Source: Coturnix japonica
Taxonomy: Eukaryota > Chordata > Aves > Galliformes > Phasianidae
Reading direction: 5' to 3'
DNA length: 64,000 nucleotides
Assembly: GCF_001577835.2 (NCBI RefSeq)
Contig: NC_029526.1
Location: forward strand, 1,829,510 to 1,893,509
Shown here: positions 1 to 13,500 of the stretch, one piece after another
Position numbering within the stretch: position 1 is the first letter of the stretch
How the letters are laid out: each line of letters starts with the position of its first letter
The notes under the pieces: model-generated
Seen by the model: the letters and a program-made list of their open reading frames with translations, nothing else
Told to the model about the DNA's origin: nothing
Database searches by the model: none
Translations under genes and position numbers: made by a program

Positions 1-453
1 TACTTGAGAGAACAGGTAACAGGCACTCGATGCAAGTGGTCCAAGAGGAACCTCAGGCCTTCATCTCCCAGCTGATTCCTGGAGAGACTGAAAGGCAAAA
101 GGACAAAGCTATGAACCCAAACTCGAGTTGTAATGCTACGCTGAGAAGCTTCAAAGGAAAGAGGTGCACTTTCTGGATCTAGACACCCTCCCAGCCTTTT
201 AAGGTTTCTCCTTTGTGAACTACTGTCCTACAAAAGAACCAAATGCATGAACTCTGGGGCAAGCTCAGATAAAGAGCTCTGAGTGCTGTCTCAAAGAAGA
301 GCTCAAAGAAAGCAACAGATACCCCACAGTGGCCACAGAGTGAAAACCCCAAAGAAGCTGTCCTACACAAGCTCAAGCCCTCTTAGAACACACATAAAGA
401 ATCCATATGATTACCAATTGATTTCTAAATCAGTTTCTAAAGTCTGACGGAAG

Positions 454-471
454 ACACACACACACACACAC
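454..471. repeat. (CA)n microsatellite in an NLRC5 intron
   Basis: About nine CA units lie in the left-most visible NLRC5 intron. Positions 1-1003 otherwise show no exon I can support, although the gene must continue here. Confidence 0.9.
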
Positions 472-1003
472 AGGGAAACCAGGGTGATGCTGAGCCGTGC
501 TGACCCAGCTCTTCTGGGTGACTCCTGCTCAAGCTGATGGTGACAACGTGGAAGCCACTTACTCTAGCTCTGCCAGCCACCTGTGCTGCTCCAGGACACT
601 GCAGAGCTTCTCTATCTGCCTTTGGCCGATGGCACAGTCAGTCAGCCTGCGTGAGGCACAGCAAGAGTTAAAGCCCATCCAGCCACTGAGGCTGCTGAAT
701 TGCGATCCAAATCCTTGCTGACAAAAGCCAAAGTTCCCTGACTACCACCACCCCCCCATACAATACAATAGGATGTTTGAGTACTTGCACAAGCCTAATC
801 AGAACAAACGACTACCATGTTACAGTCAGTACCTGCAAGTTGTCTTCTGGCTTTGCGTGCCTGTTCTTAAGTGTAAAAAAGCATTTTGACTTGACCTAAA
901 GCAAACAGAAAGGACAGTCCTTCAGCAATGCTCTTCAAAGAAGACAGCTTTGTGATCCCTTTCAAGCTGAGCTGCTGGGCTCCAACCAGCCTGAGAGTCT
1001 TAC

Positions 1004-4000
1004 CGAACCTCCACCCTTCTGATGCGCTCGCAGAGATTGATCGAGTTGGCAAATAAGACAGCACAACATGGGGAGAATGTGTTGTTCCTAATACTGAAAA
1101 GGAGAGGGGAAGAAAAAAGAATGAAGTCAGCTCTCAGGAAGACACATGGTTCCTAGATACATGGCACAATTTTCCCACTGCTTCCTCTGAGATGCAGAAG
1201 CCTGGATCCACCCCATTTAATTCAACACCACTGAGTGAAGATTTAAAGGCTTTGACCATGGGCACCTGTTATGGATGCTGGAAATCAAGCTCCAAGGGAC
1301 TGTTTAAGCAAGGGTTATGGGGTACATGGGGCCCAAGGCAGGTATTTGGCCTCTGATCTTTCCATCTACCTATGAACTAATAGAAAACATTCAGTGCCAA
1401 CTTGGCTCTCAAATAAGAGGTGCTGGTGTGAAAGTGTTCTGAGTGAGCCTGCATTTTCTTTACCTACCTTGTTAACTTACTATTTCTATTTAATGCTCCT
1501 AAAGTACAATTGGCACATTCTAAATGAATCCTTCATGGCAACACTCAAAGCAGAGACCCCAAACGTTACCTCAGTAGTGTCAGCTGGTGGAGGTACGGCA
1601 GGAAGCTCAGCAGTCTCTCAATGCTTTGGTCACTCAGTGCATTTCCAGACAGACTGTAAAACAGAGAAGGAAATGAGTTACAGGGGAACCTGGACAACTT
1701 GTGGGGATATCTGTGATACCTCCAAGGACGTGAGATCCATCACATCCTAAAAAACTTGTTTTTCCATGAGTAGATTATAAAGGGCTGCTACTGATACAGC
1801 ATGTAGTGCTGTTATTATGCTGGGTGCTTTTAATTATTAATTTTCATTCTCAGCAAGCAGCATTCATCTCATTTCCCTGGTGCACATCTCCTGCCTGCAG
1901 TGACCAGCTTTTCAGGAGTTCATGGCTTACTGACCAGGTGCTCTTTGGATATACTGTAAGCCCGAGCCTTCAGGAACAGAGGCTAACACTTATGTCTGAG
2001 AAATACTATGAGGATGCATAAGTGTTCTGTGATGTTTACATACAGGCATAGCAGGTTTAGGAGAAACACAGCTCCATGAAGGAGAGCTGCTAACCTCACC
2101 TCTGAATCAATATCTGTTGGCTGCAGAGACAGACAGAGTTGCTGAGCACACAACACTTACTGGATTTCCATCAGCTGGGTGCAGTGTTTCAGTATCTGGC
2201 ACAGCCTGTTCACGTCCTCAGGACCCACCGTGCAGTCCCTGAGACTGAAGCAAATCAAAGCACTCAGAAGCTGAACATTTCGCATGAGCACAGCGTGAAG
2301 ACGTCCCCTCCATATCCCAGAGCCACACTCCTTAGGACAAGGCCCTTTGCAACCCTCTTACTATCACTACATATATTTTGCTATCTGCAGTCTAGGACTG
2401 TGGAGTCAAAATCTGGAACAACCAGAGGACTTTTACTGACTCTGAGTTGGTTCAAGAGAGCCTGGCTACCAAAATACCATATTACTTCAGGTGTTGCCCC
2501 ACTACAGATACGTCATTGGTACTTGAATTGTCTGGACAGCACCTTAAGCTGCTCAGCACTATCATTCCTCACAGAGCAGTGTTGAGATGGAACCTCCTGT
2601 CTCATTCTCCAAGAAGGAAATCACAAACATCTCACTGGCAGGCCTCCGTGGGATGAATGCAGTAGTCAGCCAGGCTGCACATCATTATCTATGGGTACAA
2701 TCTTTCCCTGTAGAGCACGGCCAAGCAAAAGATGCACTATCTATTTTCACATACACACTTGCAGCCAAGGTCACCCCAAGTCTATCCCAAGAAGGTGTAT
2801 TATTCACCCATCTGCCTCTAGCATATGACTGCGTCCCTCTGGTCACCCCACAGCACAAAGGCTGCTGGCCTAGGCTGATGCCAGCCAGCCTGATTTGGGT
2901 GAGGCTTTGCCAAATTATGCCAGCAAAGACCTTGTGACCAAGTGTTATTTTGGGGTATGGACTCCCCAACCAGCTTTAACAGGGAAGAAGACTGAAGAGA
3001 AAGAGATCAAAGACAAACGTATGCCAGAAGTGGCTCCACGTGGAAGAGCTGCCACCTCTCCTTCCCAGACCCATTTCTTCACAATCAGTGGGATGAAATC
3101 AGGGGAAAGAAATCCCTTCCCTCTGAAGGCAGGCTGGGCACATGAGAGTTCCCTGTGCCCAGGGAAGGAGTAACAGCTGGAGGCACAGGTCTGGTCCACA
3201 CGTTACACTACAGACAGGTCCCACAGCCAACTCTCCCTACATTCTGTGTGACAAAAGGAAGTTGGGCTGACATACCGAAAGCACTGTCCATTTGTCACGT
3301 GCTTTGGATGCACCAGGAAACTTCTGCTGGTCCTTCTGAGCCTGCGGAAAGAACAGTTTCCTCCATCAGCTGTGCTGATGTCATTGCCCGTGTGCAACTG
3401 CAGAAGGGCAGTGGCCTCATGTTCCAGTCTGCCTCCAAGCTCCACCTGCTCCTCCATCATCTTCTGTTCCCAGAACAAAACAGGGTCTTAGAATCCCTCA
3501 CCCCGCCTTCAGAGCACGGCATCTGTGGGCCATTGCGAGCCTTTGCTCTGATTTGGCATTTCCCTCATTGCTGGGGTTCTGCTGTCTGCTCCACAGCTTC
3601 AACCAGGCCTAAAGGATCACCCCGCTCCCACCACCACCACTAGAGCTCGATGCCAAACAGCTCTTTAATTAACACAGCCTGGGGATACACACATCTTCAT
3701 TTACATGAGACCTTGTAAGGAGGAGTTGGAAAGGCTTTGAATGGACCAGTGGATATGATTTTACCTCATTCTGTCCCCAAAGGTTAGATGAACCACCTGC
3801 ACGCATCCTAATCTGTAACCAGAGAAGAACAGAATTAGCATGGAGTTTGAAGTCAAGAGCTTCTGTGTTACTCCTGAAAACACACAGCTTGAGGTCTTAT
3901 AGGAGAAAATCACAGGAAAAGTACTCTTGGTCATACCTGAGGTCCATTGTTTTCATGTGTTCCAGTGTACGTAAGGACTGAGCTAAGAAGAACACGGAGC

Positions 4001-7000
4001 TTAGGGAGATCCGATTGTTATTTAGCCTATGTGACAAAGAGAGAAATCAGCTGTGACAAGCAAAACTACCAATTTATACCGTGTCACCCAATGATAGACG
4101 TCATCATCCAATGCTCTCGGGTGCTTCTCTCTCACCCTCCTGCCTGTGCTTCCAAGCCTCTGAGTTCTGCAGACACAACTCCCATGGAGCTGAGCTGTGC
4201 AGATGACCCAGCCCAGTCTACAGCTCAGAGCAGACTGCTCAGGACATCGTTTTGAACATCTCCAAAGATGGAGAACCCACAGTCTCTCCGGGCAACTCCA
4301 TTCAGTGCCTGACTGTGCTCAACAGAAATGTTTTCTTCTTTGGCTTATATGATAACTCCCTGTGTTTTAGAATAGTGTTGCAAGGCAAGAATCTGTACTG
4401 GGATAGAGATGGGGAAAGACCAGAGGGCACAGCACATCCACTCTTGCAAAACACAAACTGTAACTTCACTTGATCCTCACAGTGCTTCCTAAACATAGAC
4501 TGTGCTTCCAGTACTGATACTCCCACAAACACCCATCCCATGAGTGAAGAGAAATGTGAGCTACTCACTTGAGTGACCTTAATGCATTCAGATTCGGGAG
4601 GAACTGCAACAGCTGAGCAAGTCCTTCGTCTCCCAGGTAATTATTTGAGAGGCTAGGATTTAAAGAAAGGCATTCAATTTTCACAGGCAAAAACAACAGG
4701 CACAATCAGCTCTTAGTAGCAAGAGCTGTGAAAGCAGAACACCTGCATTTTTCACCCTCTGCAGGTTTGGTCCCAAATGGCCCCAAGGCCAAAAACACAA
4801 GGCAAGGTTGTACAGCTTCTGTGCCACCTGAAGGCAGGCTAAGTGATCAAACAGCCCCTTTCTGGATGTACAAGCTGTGACCTTTACCTTCAGAGAGCAC
4901 TACAACTACATACCTCCCTGACAAAGGATACCAACCCACATAAAGCTGTGCCTATGTGCCTGTGCCAGCTTTATTCTCTGTACAACACACTGGCACAGAC
5001 AAATGGACTTTTCACAATACCCCCACAGATTGCAGACAGAGAGTGTAGGAGTTATGAAGGACTCACTCCAGCTCAGAGATGCTACTACATTCCTTCAGGA
5101 CTGCACACAGCTTCTCCAGGTTGCTGGCTTGAAATTGACAATCTGTCAATCTAGGGGAAAAAGAGAAATCAATAGCCCAGCTACCAATGCATTTCCCCTA
5201 CTAACAGCAGCCACCACCAGTCTTCTCCAGCTGCCACGTGGCAGCTGACACAGTACTGCACCATCACCACGCTGGTGCTGTTAATAAGAAAGCACAGCCC
5301 ACAAGCTATTTTGACTGCTGTAGAAGACGACAACCACAAACCACAGAGCTTCCAGAGCTGCAAGCTAGAACCGTGAGCACAGTGACAAATGACTGAATGG
5401 GTTTTAAACAGTTCTCTTGCAATTCACCATTCGAACCCAGAGCTGTAAGTTTCATCAGCTACAGTGTACAGACGTAGGAAACGAATGAAATACAACAGAC
5501 ATTTGCAGCAGTACCTTATTTTTTTGGAGGGCATTGGTGTCTGGGTTTCTTTGTCATCCCGTTGGTCATCAATAGGGTAGAAAGGCTCCTCCCTACTAAG
5601 TGAGCACAAAAGCAGACAAAGATAAAACACTCAGGCTTTGGTAGTTTGGCAGATCCCCAGAGCTCACCTGGCTCTACCCACACCCATATCTTGTCCATTG
5701 CAGGCTTTTCTCTCTTTCAGTCAGTATCCCAACACTCTGAGAGTGCAGGACAAGGGGAACATGACAGACTAAGCTAGAGTTTGATGGAGCATTCAGCTAT
5801 TACTGAACATTCTATGCACAAAGAGTGTCTTAGCAAAAGGAACCCGGTCATATGTAAATGAAGCATCCAAACATTACCCGGTGCCTTACAGGAGCTAGCA
5901 GGAAATATCCAAAACAGCTAAGAAAACCAGGAGAGGGTACTATGAACAGATTCAGAGCATAGGAGGAAAGAACTGAAGTGTCCCTCTTGGTGCCAAAAGA
6001 GGATGTAAGAATGAAACAAGATGTTGAGAAATAGAAGAAAAACATCCCACATCTGTCCACGCACACTCTACCTAGGAGGAGGGGAAGCAAATTCTCCATC
6101 TTCTACAAACTTCATGACTGCAGTTTTATGATAAAGGCTGAGAAAAGAAGAAAATCAATCAATCAATGGCACATTTTGGTCATTTAAATTAATCCCTTTT
6201 TTCCTGAGTGCTTGGTGTTGGTGGAGATCTGCTCCTAACACCTTGCTGCTGTTCATCACTTCCACTATTCCCAAAGCAAGCTAAAGATCATCTCCACTAG
6301 TTTTAAATCCTGGTTGGATAAAAATAGGCTATACTGATAAGTCAGTTTCTCCAGACAGTTAGGAAAAGCGCAGACAAAATTGTCATGCAGGAATCCTAGG
6401 GTGTCTCCAAGGGAAAACACTAAGAGGAGAACTTGCAGCTCAGCTCCAGGAGATGTCACCATTTCTCACACTCCACAGAGACTCACTCTCAAAACTTCCC
6501 AAGGCAGAGCACAGAAATGAGACTAAAAGTCAATCCATGCATGCCCCAAAGCATTACAGGGCACGCAGTTCCACTCCTCAGCTTCTGGATGGTGGCTCAG
6601 ATAGAATCAGTTTGCAATGATGTGTCATCACAGGTAAATGGTAGTAAGCATCTTTGCATGTTCTTTACCTGCCCCTATCCTGAGGTGAGTTAACACAGCT
6701 CTCAGAACCCAACTCTCACACTTTGGGGTTAATCTCAGACAGGGTTCTTCAAGACTTACATACCTGACTTCCACCTCCACCACCTTCTGACAGGTACTCA
6801 CTGCCTTCAACAGACGGTAAATGCCATTAACAGAGAGCAGGTTGTGACTCAGACTAAGAAAGAAAAAGGCAAACGTGGTTACTGAAATCACACGTGCAAT
6901 GAACACACAGAAGGACTGTCTTGTTGAAAGCCATCATGGCTGTGCTGCATGCTTGGACCCTCTGAGCTACAGAAGTGACACGGAGCAAAACACACAGGCC

Positions 7001-10000
7001 CACTGCTCCTCAGAGAGGGACTTTAATAAAATGGCATTTTTGGGTGCACTCTGACCTGCTTCTGAGCACTGTACTTTTAGCAAGTGACCAGCTTCAGCAT
7101 GAACAGCCTCTCAGGATGAATCTCATCCTTCCCCAGTAGGGCTCACAGCTGCTTCTGCAGTGCTGGTCTGGGTGAGGTCTTTGCCTCCCGAACTCCTATT
7201 CAGCATCCCCTTACAACCCAAGCTCAAGAAAAAAAGGACAGTTTGGTTTTGTGCAAGGCAATACTTACTTCAGCTGCTTTGAAATTGAAATCCAAGAGAG
7301 GTTTTCCAGCACAAAACTGCAGCCTTCATCCCCAAGCTTGTTATCTGATAAACTGAAGCATTTTCCACTTAGTGGGGACAGTATAAACAACAAAGCCCTC
7401 AAAACCTACTTGCTTTCCCTACGTTTTTTTCTTATTTTATTTGCCTGGACAGGCCTTTTGTTTCAGAGCAATCTCCCCTATATATTTTTGCATGAAGCAA
7501 CTCCAGACTGAGAGGTTTATCCCTAGAGAAGCAAGATTTGTGTTGGGAAGGAGGGAAGGAAACACTGGAAAAGAAAGTTCTCCACCCCAGTTTCAAGTTA
7601 GTGAACTGGAAAATTGGACTTTAGTTGTCACAGGACTCTCAGCTCATGCTGAACCTCACCAAAAATCCCTAACCAAGATCTCACCAGACACACAGTGTGC
7701 TGGGTTCCTCCCTTGGGGTCTCCCTGCCTTCTGTCTCTAACACACTCTGCTTTCTGCCCACACTCACAGCAACATAACAGGAAGGAAAGGTGGCACTTAC
7801 TCCACTTCAGAGAAGCATGGGCAGCTCTGGAGAATGGACACAATCTCCTTTGCATGTTTCAAAGACAAGCTGCGAGCCTGCAAGCTGGGAACAGGAAAGG
7901 TTAATGAGCAGTGAGGGGACAGTGGGAGCTGGCATTTCTGGAGCCTTTCTCCAGATGAAGGCACTTAGAGCCAGGGCTAAGAGGGATATTTTCCAGTTTC
8001 AGCACATGCAGACAGTGCTTGTTTTCCTATTCTCAGAAAGCCAATACTCTCTGCAGGAGGCACCAACCCATCAACCAAGAGGAATTTCAGAGCCTTCTCT
8101 TACCACAGCTTCAGATGTCTAGTTGGAGTCGCACATTCCTTATTTTGTTCCCATTTCAAATCCAAAGACCTGCAAACAAGCAAAATATTTGGCCTTCAAC
8201 ATTCCTTCACAAAGCACCTGCGGAATTAGGAGCTGGTTAACATTTTCTCTGAGCTTTCTGGGAGAAAAAAACGAGTTGTGGGCTCTGCCCAACCCTCCCA
8301 AGCCAGGCTAAATGATTTTCAAGGCCAGAAGACCCTCATCAGGAGATGGGAGCCATCAGCACAGGGGGTGCCCATGTGGGATTTCTTTCTATTTGAATCA
8401 ACACAGTATCTAGGTTCCAAATCAAAGGCTCCAGTAAGACATGGGATGCTTCGCCTTCACGTCAGACTGTGCCGCTATGGGAAGCTTTGCCGGACACAAG
8501 GCAATCAGTTCTCCTGAAGTGGTTGAGAGTGACACTGAGCTGATGGTTTAAACCAGTGTAACTGAATAAAGCACAACAAGCTGAACACAACCAAGCATAG
8601 TTTCTTACCTTGAAACTTTCCCAGATAGGCCCGAGAAAGATATTATCACTGTGTCCTTCCTGAAAATGAGATCAAAGCCAATGTTAGGACACAGGTAGAA
8701 GGATGTCATTTCTTCAGCAGAGGTGCTCAGTAAGGACCAAAGCTGTTCCCTGGGAACTTGGCCTATTGGACTTATGGCAAAAGCACACGAGCTAAGGATT
8801 AAACATTTCTCTGTCATCCTAGGCCTACAAACGCAAAATAAACTGTAAAGCGGTGCCCATTGATAGAGCCATCACCTAAAGAGACAGCATGCTGTGCTAA
8901 GAGCTCTCATGCACTGATACCTGACATGTAGCTCAGTAGCATTCTGACACGCGATGACTTCCTTTGCCAAAAGGAGAACAGCATTCAAGGAAAGATTGTT
9001 CTTGCTCAGACTGTGGATGTGAAGAAGAAGACAGGCTCAGATGCTGGGCACAGTCCTTTGTTACCCTCTGTGCACCCCCCCAACACTCTGAAAGTTCCCC
9101 AAAACCCTCAGGAACACCCCTGAAGCCACAATACCTGCAATGCTTTGAGGATCTATAACCACACATTTATGCTGTTTCACTTCCTGTCACACCTCACAAA
9201 ACCTTTTAATGTCTTGCTTCTACAGAACCTCAGGACCACAGCTTCCCTATGAACCTCAGTGTAATCATAACAATAATGCTGTCTACGTGTATCAGAAACA
9301 TGGGAGGGGACGTGACTTACAACTGCACTGTCCTTCAAACCTCTCTGCATGATAAGATGCTCCACTGATGTGACACTTCCCATAAGCAGTTATCCAGCAT
9401 TTCAGGAAAGCAGAGGAGCAGGTGCATTCACTCTTTTCCCACTTCCCAGCAGGAACTGCAGGTATATTGGATCCACTCTCTCACACACAGGGGTATGGGA
9501 GACCCTTTAAGGGCAGAATCTCCCCCTTTTAACCAAGGTAGCTGGGCAGTGGCCTGGTTTTGCCCTCCCAGACAGGCAGCACAGGACAAGATGGCCAAAG
9601 GAAAGCTTAGAAGAGAGGAAGAGAGCCATCTGCTCTTACAGAGCTCAGACATCTCCACCTGAACCCGACCAAGGGGAAGAGAGGTGAAGAAGAAGAAGAG
9701 GAAAATGTCCCACATGTCCTCTAGTGGCACCTCTACTAATACCAGCCCTTACAGAGATATCCATCAACCCTGCTCTGATGCTCTCTTTTAAGCTCTTTCT
9801 GATGCTGTGCTTGGCTTCATACAACAGCTTATATTTTTGACACACTGAAGTCTTTTTTACTCACTCTATTTTCTTTAGCTTTTCCATTCTGGAAAACAGC
9901 TCCATCACTGTCTTTATGTCTGGATTCTGTATCCGATTGTCCTGCAAGCTGCACACAGATTGGATCTCATTAGCACCCCAAACCTAAACATGCAGCTGAT

Positions 10001-10510
10001 TCAAACAGCACTGCCACAGCACACTCACTTTATTTCCTCGAGCTGCAGGCAGGGTGACAAAGCTCGGACCACGTCAGTCAGTCCTGCAGCTGTGATGCGC
10101 CCACCTGTCACCCTGGAAAAAGAAAGCATCGAATCAAGCAGAGGAAGGACTAGAATCCATGCAGCACATGGCAAACCCATCCCAGACAGATGCCTGCACC
10201 ATACACAGAGAGGATGCTGCCTGACTCTGTGACCTGCCATCAACTTTCTGCTGCTCTTTAACCAGGGCAGAGCAAAACTCCTCCTGCTAAGAGGTAGTGG
10301 TAGAAAATAAGAGTCACAGACATCTGTGCTGCTCTGCGTGGCTCTGTATGATCAGCCCTGAGTGAGTGGTTAACCTGGGAGACAAAGACACAGCACAGGA
10401 GGCTCAGAGCTTGCAAACAGACTTACTCCAGTTTCTTAAGGCTCCCCATTTCTCCTAAGCTCTTTGAAAGCGCAGCAGCAAAGTCATCACCAAATCTCCT
10501 ACTCCGAAAG
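1004..10510 (-). CDS. NLRC5: NLRC5 leucine-rich-repeat exon array (19 exons seen)
   Basis: Nineteen exons were read. All keep phase 2 and all are multiples of three: 10427-10510, 10029-10112, 9865-9948, 8921-9010, 8609-8824, 8104-8169, 7801-7884, 7269-7352, 6764-6853, 6072-6137, 5515-5595, 5067-5150, 4569-4652, 3937-4026, 3765-3812, 3276-3341, 2161-2244, 1570-1653 and 1004-1087. The 84-bp and 90-bp exons each encode one LRR of 28 or 30 residues, for example DLSNNYLGDEGLAQLLQFL and DLSDNKLGDEGCSFVLENL. The 48-, 66-, 81- and 216-bp exons encode linker-like sequence without a clear LRR. Each exon is flanked by a consensus acceptor and a gtaagt- or gtgagt-like donor. Introns are 100-900 bp. At least one further exon could hide between 9011 and 9864, and more LRRs must follow beyond position 1. 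Confidence 0.85.
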
Positions 10511-13500
10511 CTAAAAGATAAAGGAAAGGGAAAAAAAAACATTAAACACAACAAAGAAGGCAGCCCACAGAGCAGGTTAAAACATTGACAAAAACCATAT
10601 GCATTGAATTGGTTTTATAGCAGACACTGTGTCACATTCTTTTTTGGTGGAATCTGATTTTAAAACGCCATTAAACTTACACATTAACTGTGAGCACTTA
10701 AAAGGACAGAAAGCTTTTGCCTTTTGGTACAGTGGCACCTACCTACTAAGTTACAAGCAGGTTGACCACAGTTCAGATGCTTTGAGAGGCAAAGCAATCA
10801 ACGTTTTCCAGAATATAAAAGACACAAAGTCTGAAGGCAAAGTACCTCTTTTATGGAGGGGATTATTTAGAAGAAACTTCTATAGAAAAATCCCAAGAGA
10901 TCCTGCTTGGAAAGTCCCTCTGGTATAGCACTAATAGGGACGGCACCTTGCAATGCAGGTGTTATCTCCTGTTCACCTGGTTTATGGTGACTTTCTGGTT
11001 GGAACTGGGTGATCTTTGAGGCGTTTTTCAACCCAGGCCATTCTATGATTCCATGAAATACATTATTTACTAAATTTCTCTGGTGTCAAAGTTGTTGTTT
11101 TTCACATTCTCTTTCTCTCCCCTTTAAAACAGAAATGCCAGGTTTGCCCTCCCAGCCCCCAGCACACTGCACATTTACCTCAGATGCTCCACCTTCCTAC
11201 AGCCGGACAGGATCTCCAAACAGTCCATGTCTAATGGGCACCCTGCAAAACCCAAACGAGTCACATCCGGACCAGAGTTGATGACAAAAACCAAAGCCGA
11301 CATGTCCAGAGGTGTCAGTCTGAAGTTTTTAAACTCATACTTGAAATTCAGCAGGCTCCCAATGTGCTGGGCTACCTCAAGGCCTTGTGTTTCAAATGTG
11401 CAATGGCAGAGCTCAATGACTTTGGGCCCTGTCAGCTGAGTGGCTGCCAGTTTCTTGAGGGACTGAAGGATTGCATCTTGCTTATCCTGCACCCAAGCTT
11501 CACTTTGTTCAGCTAGCAACATGAGAAACATCCTACAATCTCTGGATGACAAGCCTGAGAGGAAGATGTGAAAGCTCTCCATGAACTCAGTCTTTGCTTC
11601 ATTTCTTAATGTCCACTTGGACTTCAGGGATAACTTCCTCTTCAGGTGGCTCTTGTCCACACTCTTGCTTATCATGAGACACAGGGCTGCGAAAAACTCC
11701 TGCAGGCTCAAGTGCACAAAGGCATAGCCAGTCTCTGGGCGAGCGCTGTTTGTCTTCACCTCAAAGACAGTCAGCAGACCATGCAAGGAAGCAAACTGTT
11801 TCACATGCTCTGGAATATCTCCAACGTAAAACACGAGCTTCTTAGCTTCCAGGCCTTTCAGTGCAAGATCACACAGACCCAAAATGGCCTTTTTGTTACT
11901 GTTCAGCTGAGCCTCCTCATCACCTACATGCTCTCCCTGGTGTTTGTTTATGAAAATGAGAAGCATTTTGATATAAAACTGTGTCATGGTCTGAGGAAGC
12001 TCCACGCTCGTCTGATGTTTAAGGAGCAAATACTCCAAACAGATGCAGACAACGTAACACAGAGCAGGGATCTGGCACATGCTGAGGAGCTTGGTGTTGT
12101 TCTTCAGGTGAGCAATGGCTTGTTCTTTGAATGAATGATGACGAAAATAGTGGCTGACATATTCCTCAACCTTCTCATGATCAAACCCCCAAACTTCTGC
12201 CAGCAAATCTACTGTGTTTATCAAGAAGTCAGGGAGCCTCTTAGGGCGACTGGTGACCAACACCGTGCAACCAGGCAGGAGGTTCCCATGACAAAGCTCT
12301 GCAAAGAGTTCAGATATGGACATGCTACGATTCAGGCTTCTTTTAGAAGATGATGGCACATCCATGTTACCCACAAACTCATCCAGCCCATCAAAGATGA
12401 TCAGTACACGCTGGGCGTTCTCCAGGAGGTGCTGGAACACTGCATCGGGGCTGTCTTCTGGCTGAAGAAACAGGTCAAACAAAAGCTCTTTCAGAGTCAG
12501 TTTTCTTTTTAGTAAATTCAGCTGCCGGAACTCAAACAGGAAAGTGAAGAGAAACTGATTCAAGACACCTTCAGCCCACTTCTGACAAATCCTGTGCATT
12601 AGCATGGTCTTGCCTGTACCTGGTTTACCAAACAAAAAGATCACCTTCGTTGTACCTAATCGGACCACACTACCAAACAGATCCGACACTCTGATGGCTG
12701 TATCCACACATTCTTCTGGCTCGGGGGCACTGGGCACGTCCTCTCGGGGTTTATCTGTTTTCTCTTTCAATCGGGAGTCTTTGCTCTGCCGAAGAACAAG
12801 GTTGACAAAGGCTTGGCTGAAAGCCAGAGGTTGCGTTGGCTCTTGTGCTGCTGCTCCTGCTGCTCTCCTGCTTCCATATCTCTTGCCGATGGAGTCAATG
12901 AGGAGGCGCTGATACTTTTCAGCTGAATCTGAAAAAGCAGAGTGAGTCAAGTATGAAACGTTAGCTCTGAGCTATAACAGACCAACAACACTGCCACTCC
13001 CAGAGAGCCCCGGCCCTGATCAGAGGCTGCTTTACACAGCTAGAGATGACACATCGTGAACACATAAAAATAACACTCTTTTATTCCTGTTTTGCACCAG
13101 TGTTATACAGCCCTCAGGCCTGCCCAGACCACTGAGTCTTTCTTGGATTTACTCTGACTTGACTTTGTCATCATTCATCCATTCAGCTACCTCTCTATTT
13201 TAGAGTGAACTGAAACCACACACCTTTTAACGTGCTACAGAAACGGTGGAAGCTTTATAAGGTTTTAAATCATCACCATATCTCCCAATTTGGTTTAGAA
13301 ATGAAAAGAAAAAAAAAAACAACAAATAAATAGAGATTAACAGCTGAATGCTTTTCAAGTCCTTATATGCCATCTGCACCCTGTGCCATGTCCCACTGCT
13401 GATACATTTCATAACCTGTTGCATAAGAATTTCTGCAGGCACAAAGCAGAAGTTTCCCCCAATGCAGGAAGTTGTTTTGTTGGGTACTTATGCAAGGAAG

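Noticed and set aside
11646-12912. Long plus-strand open frames opposite the NACHT exon
   Set aside because: They are antisense shadows of the NLRC5 exon. They have no splice context, no homology and no conserved motif of their own.
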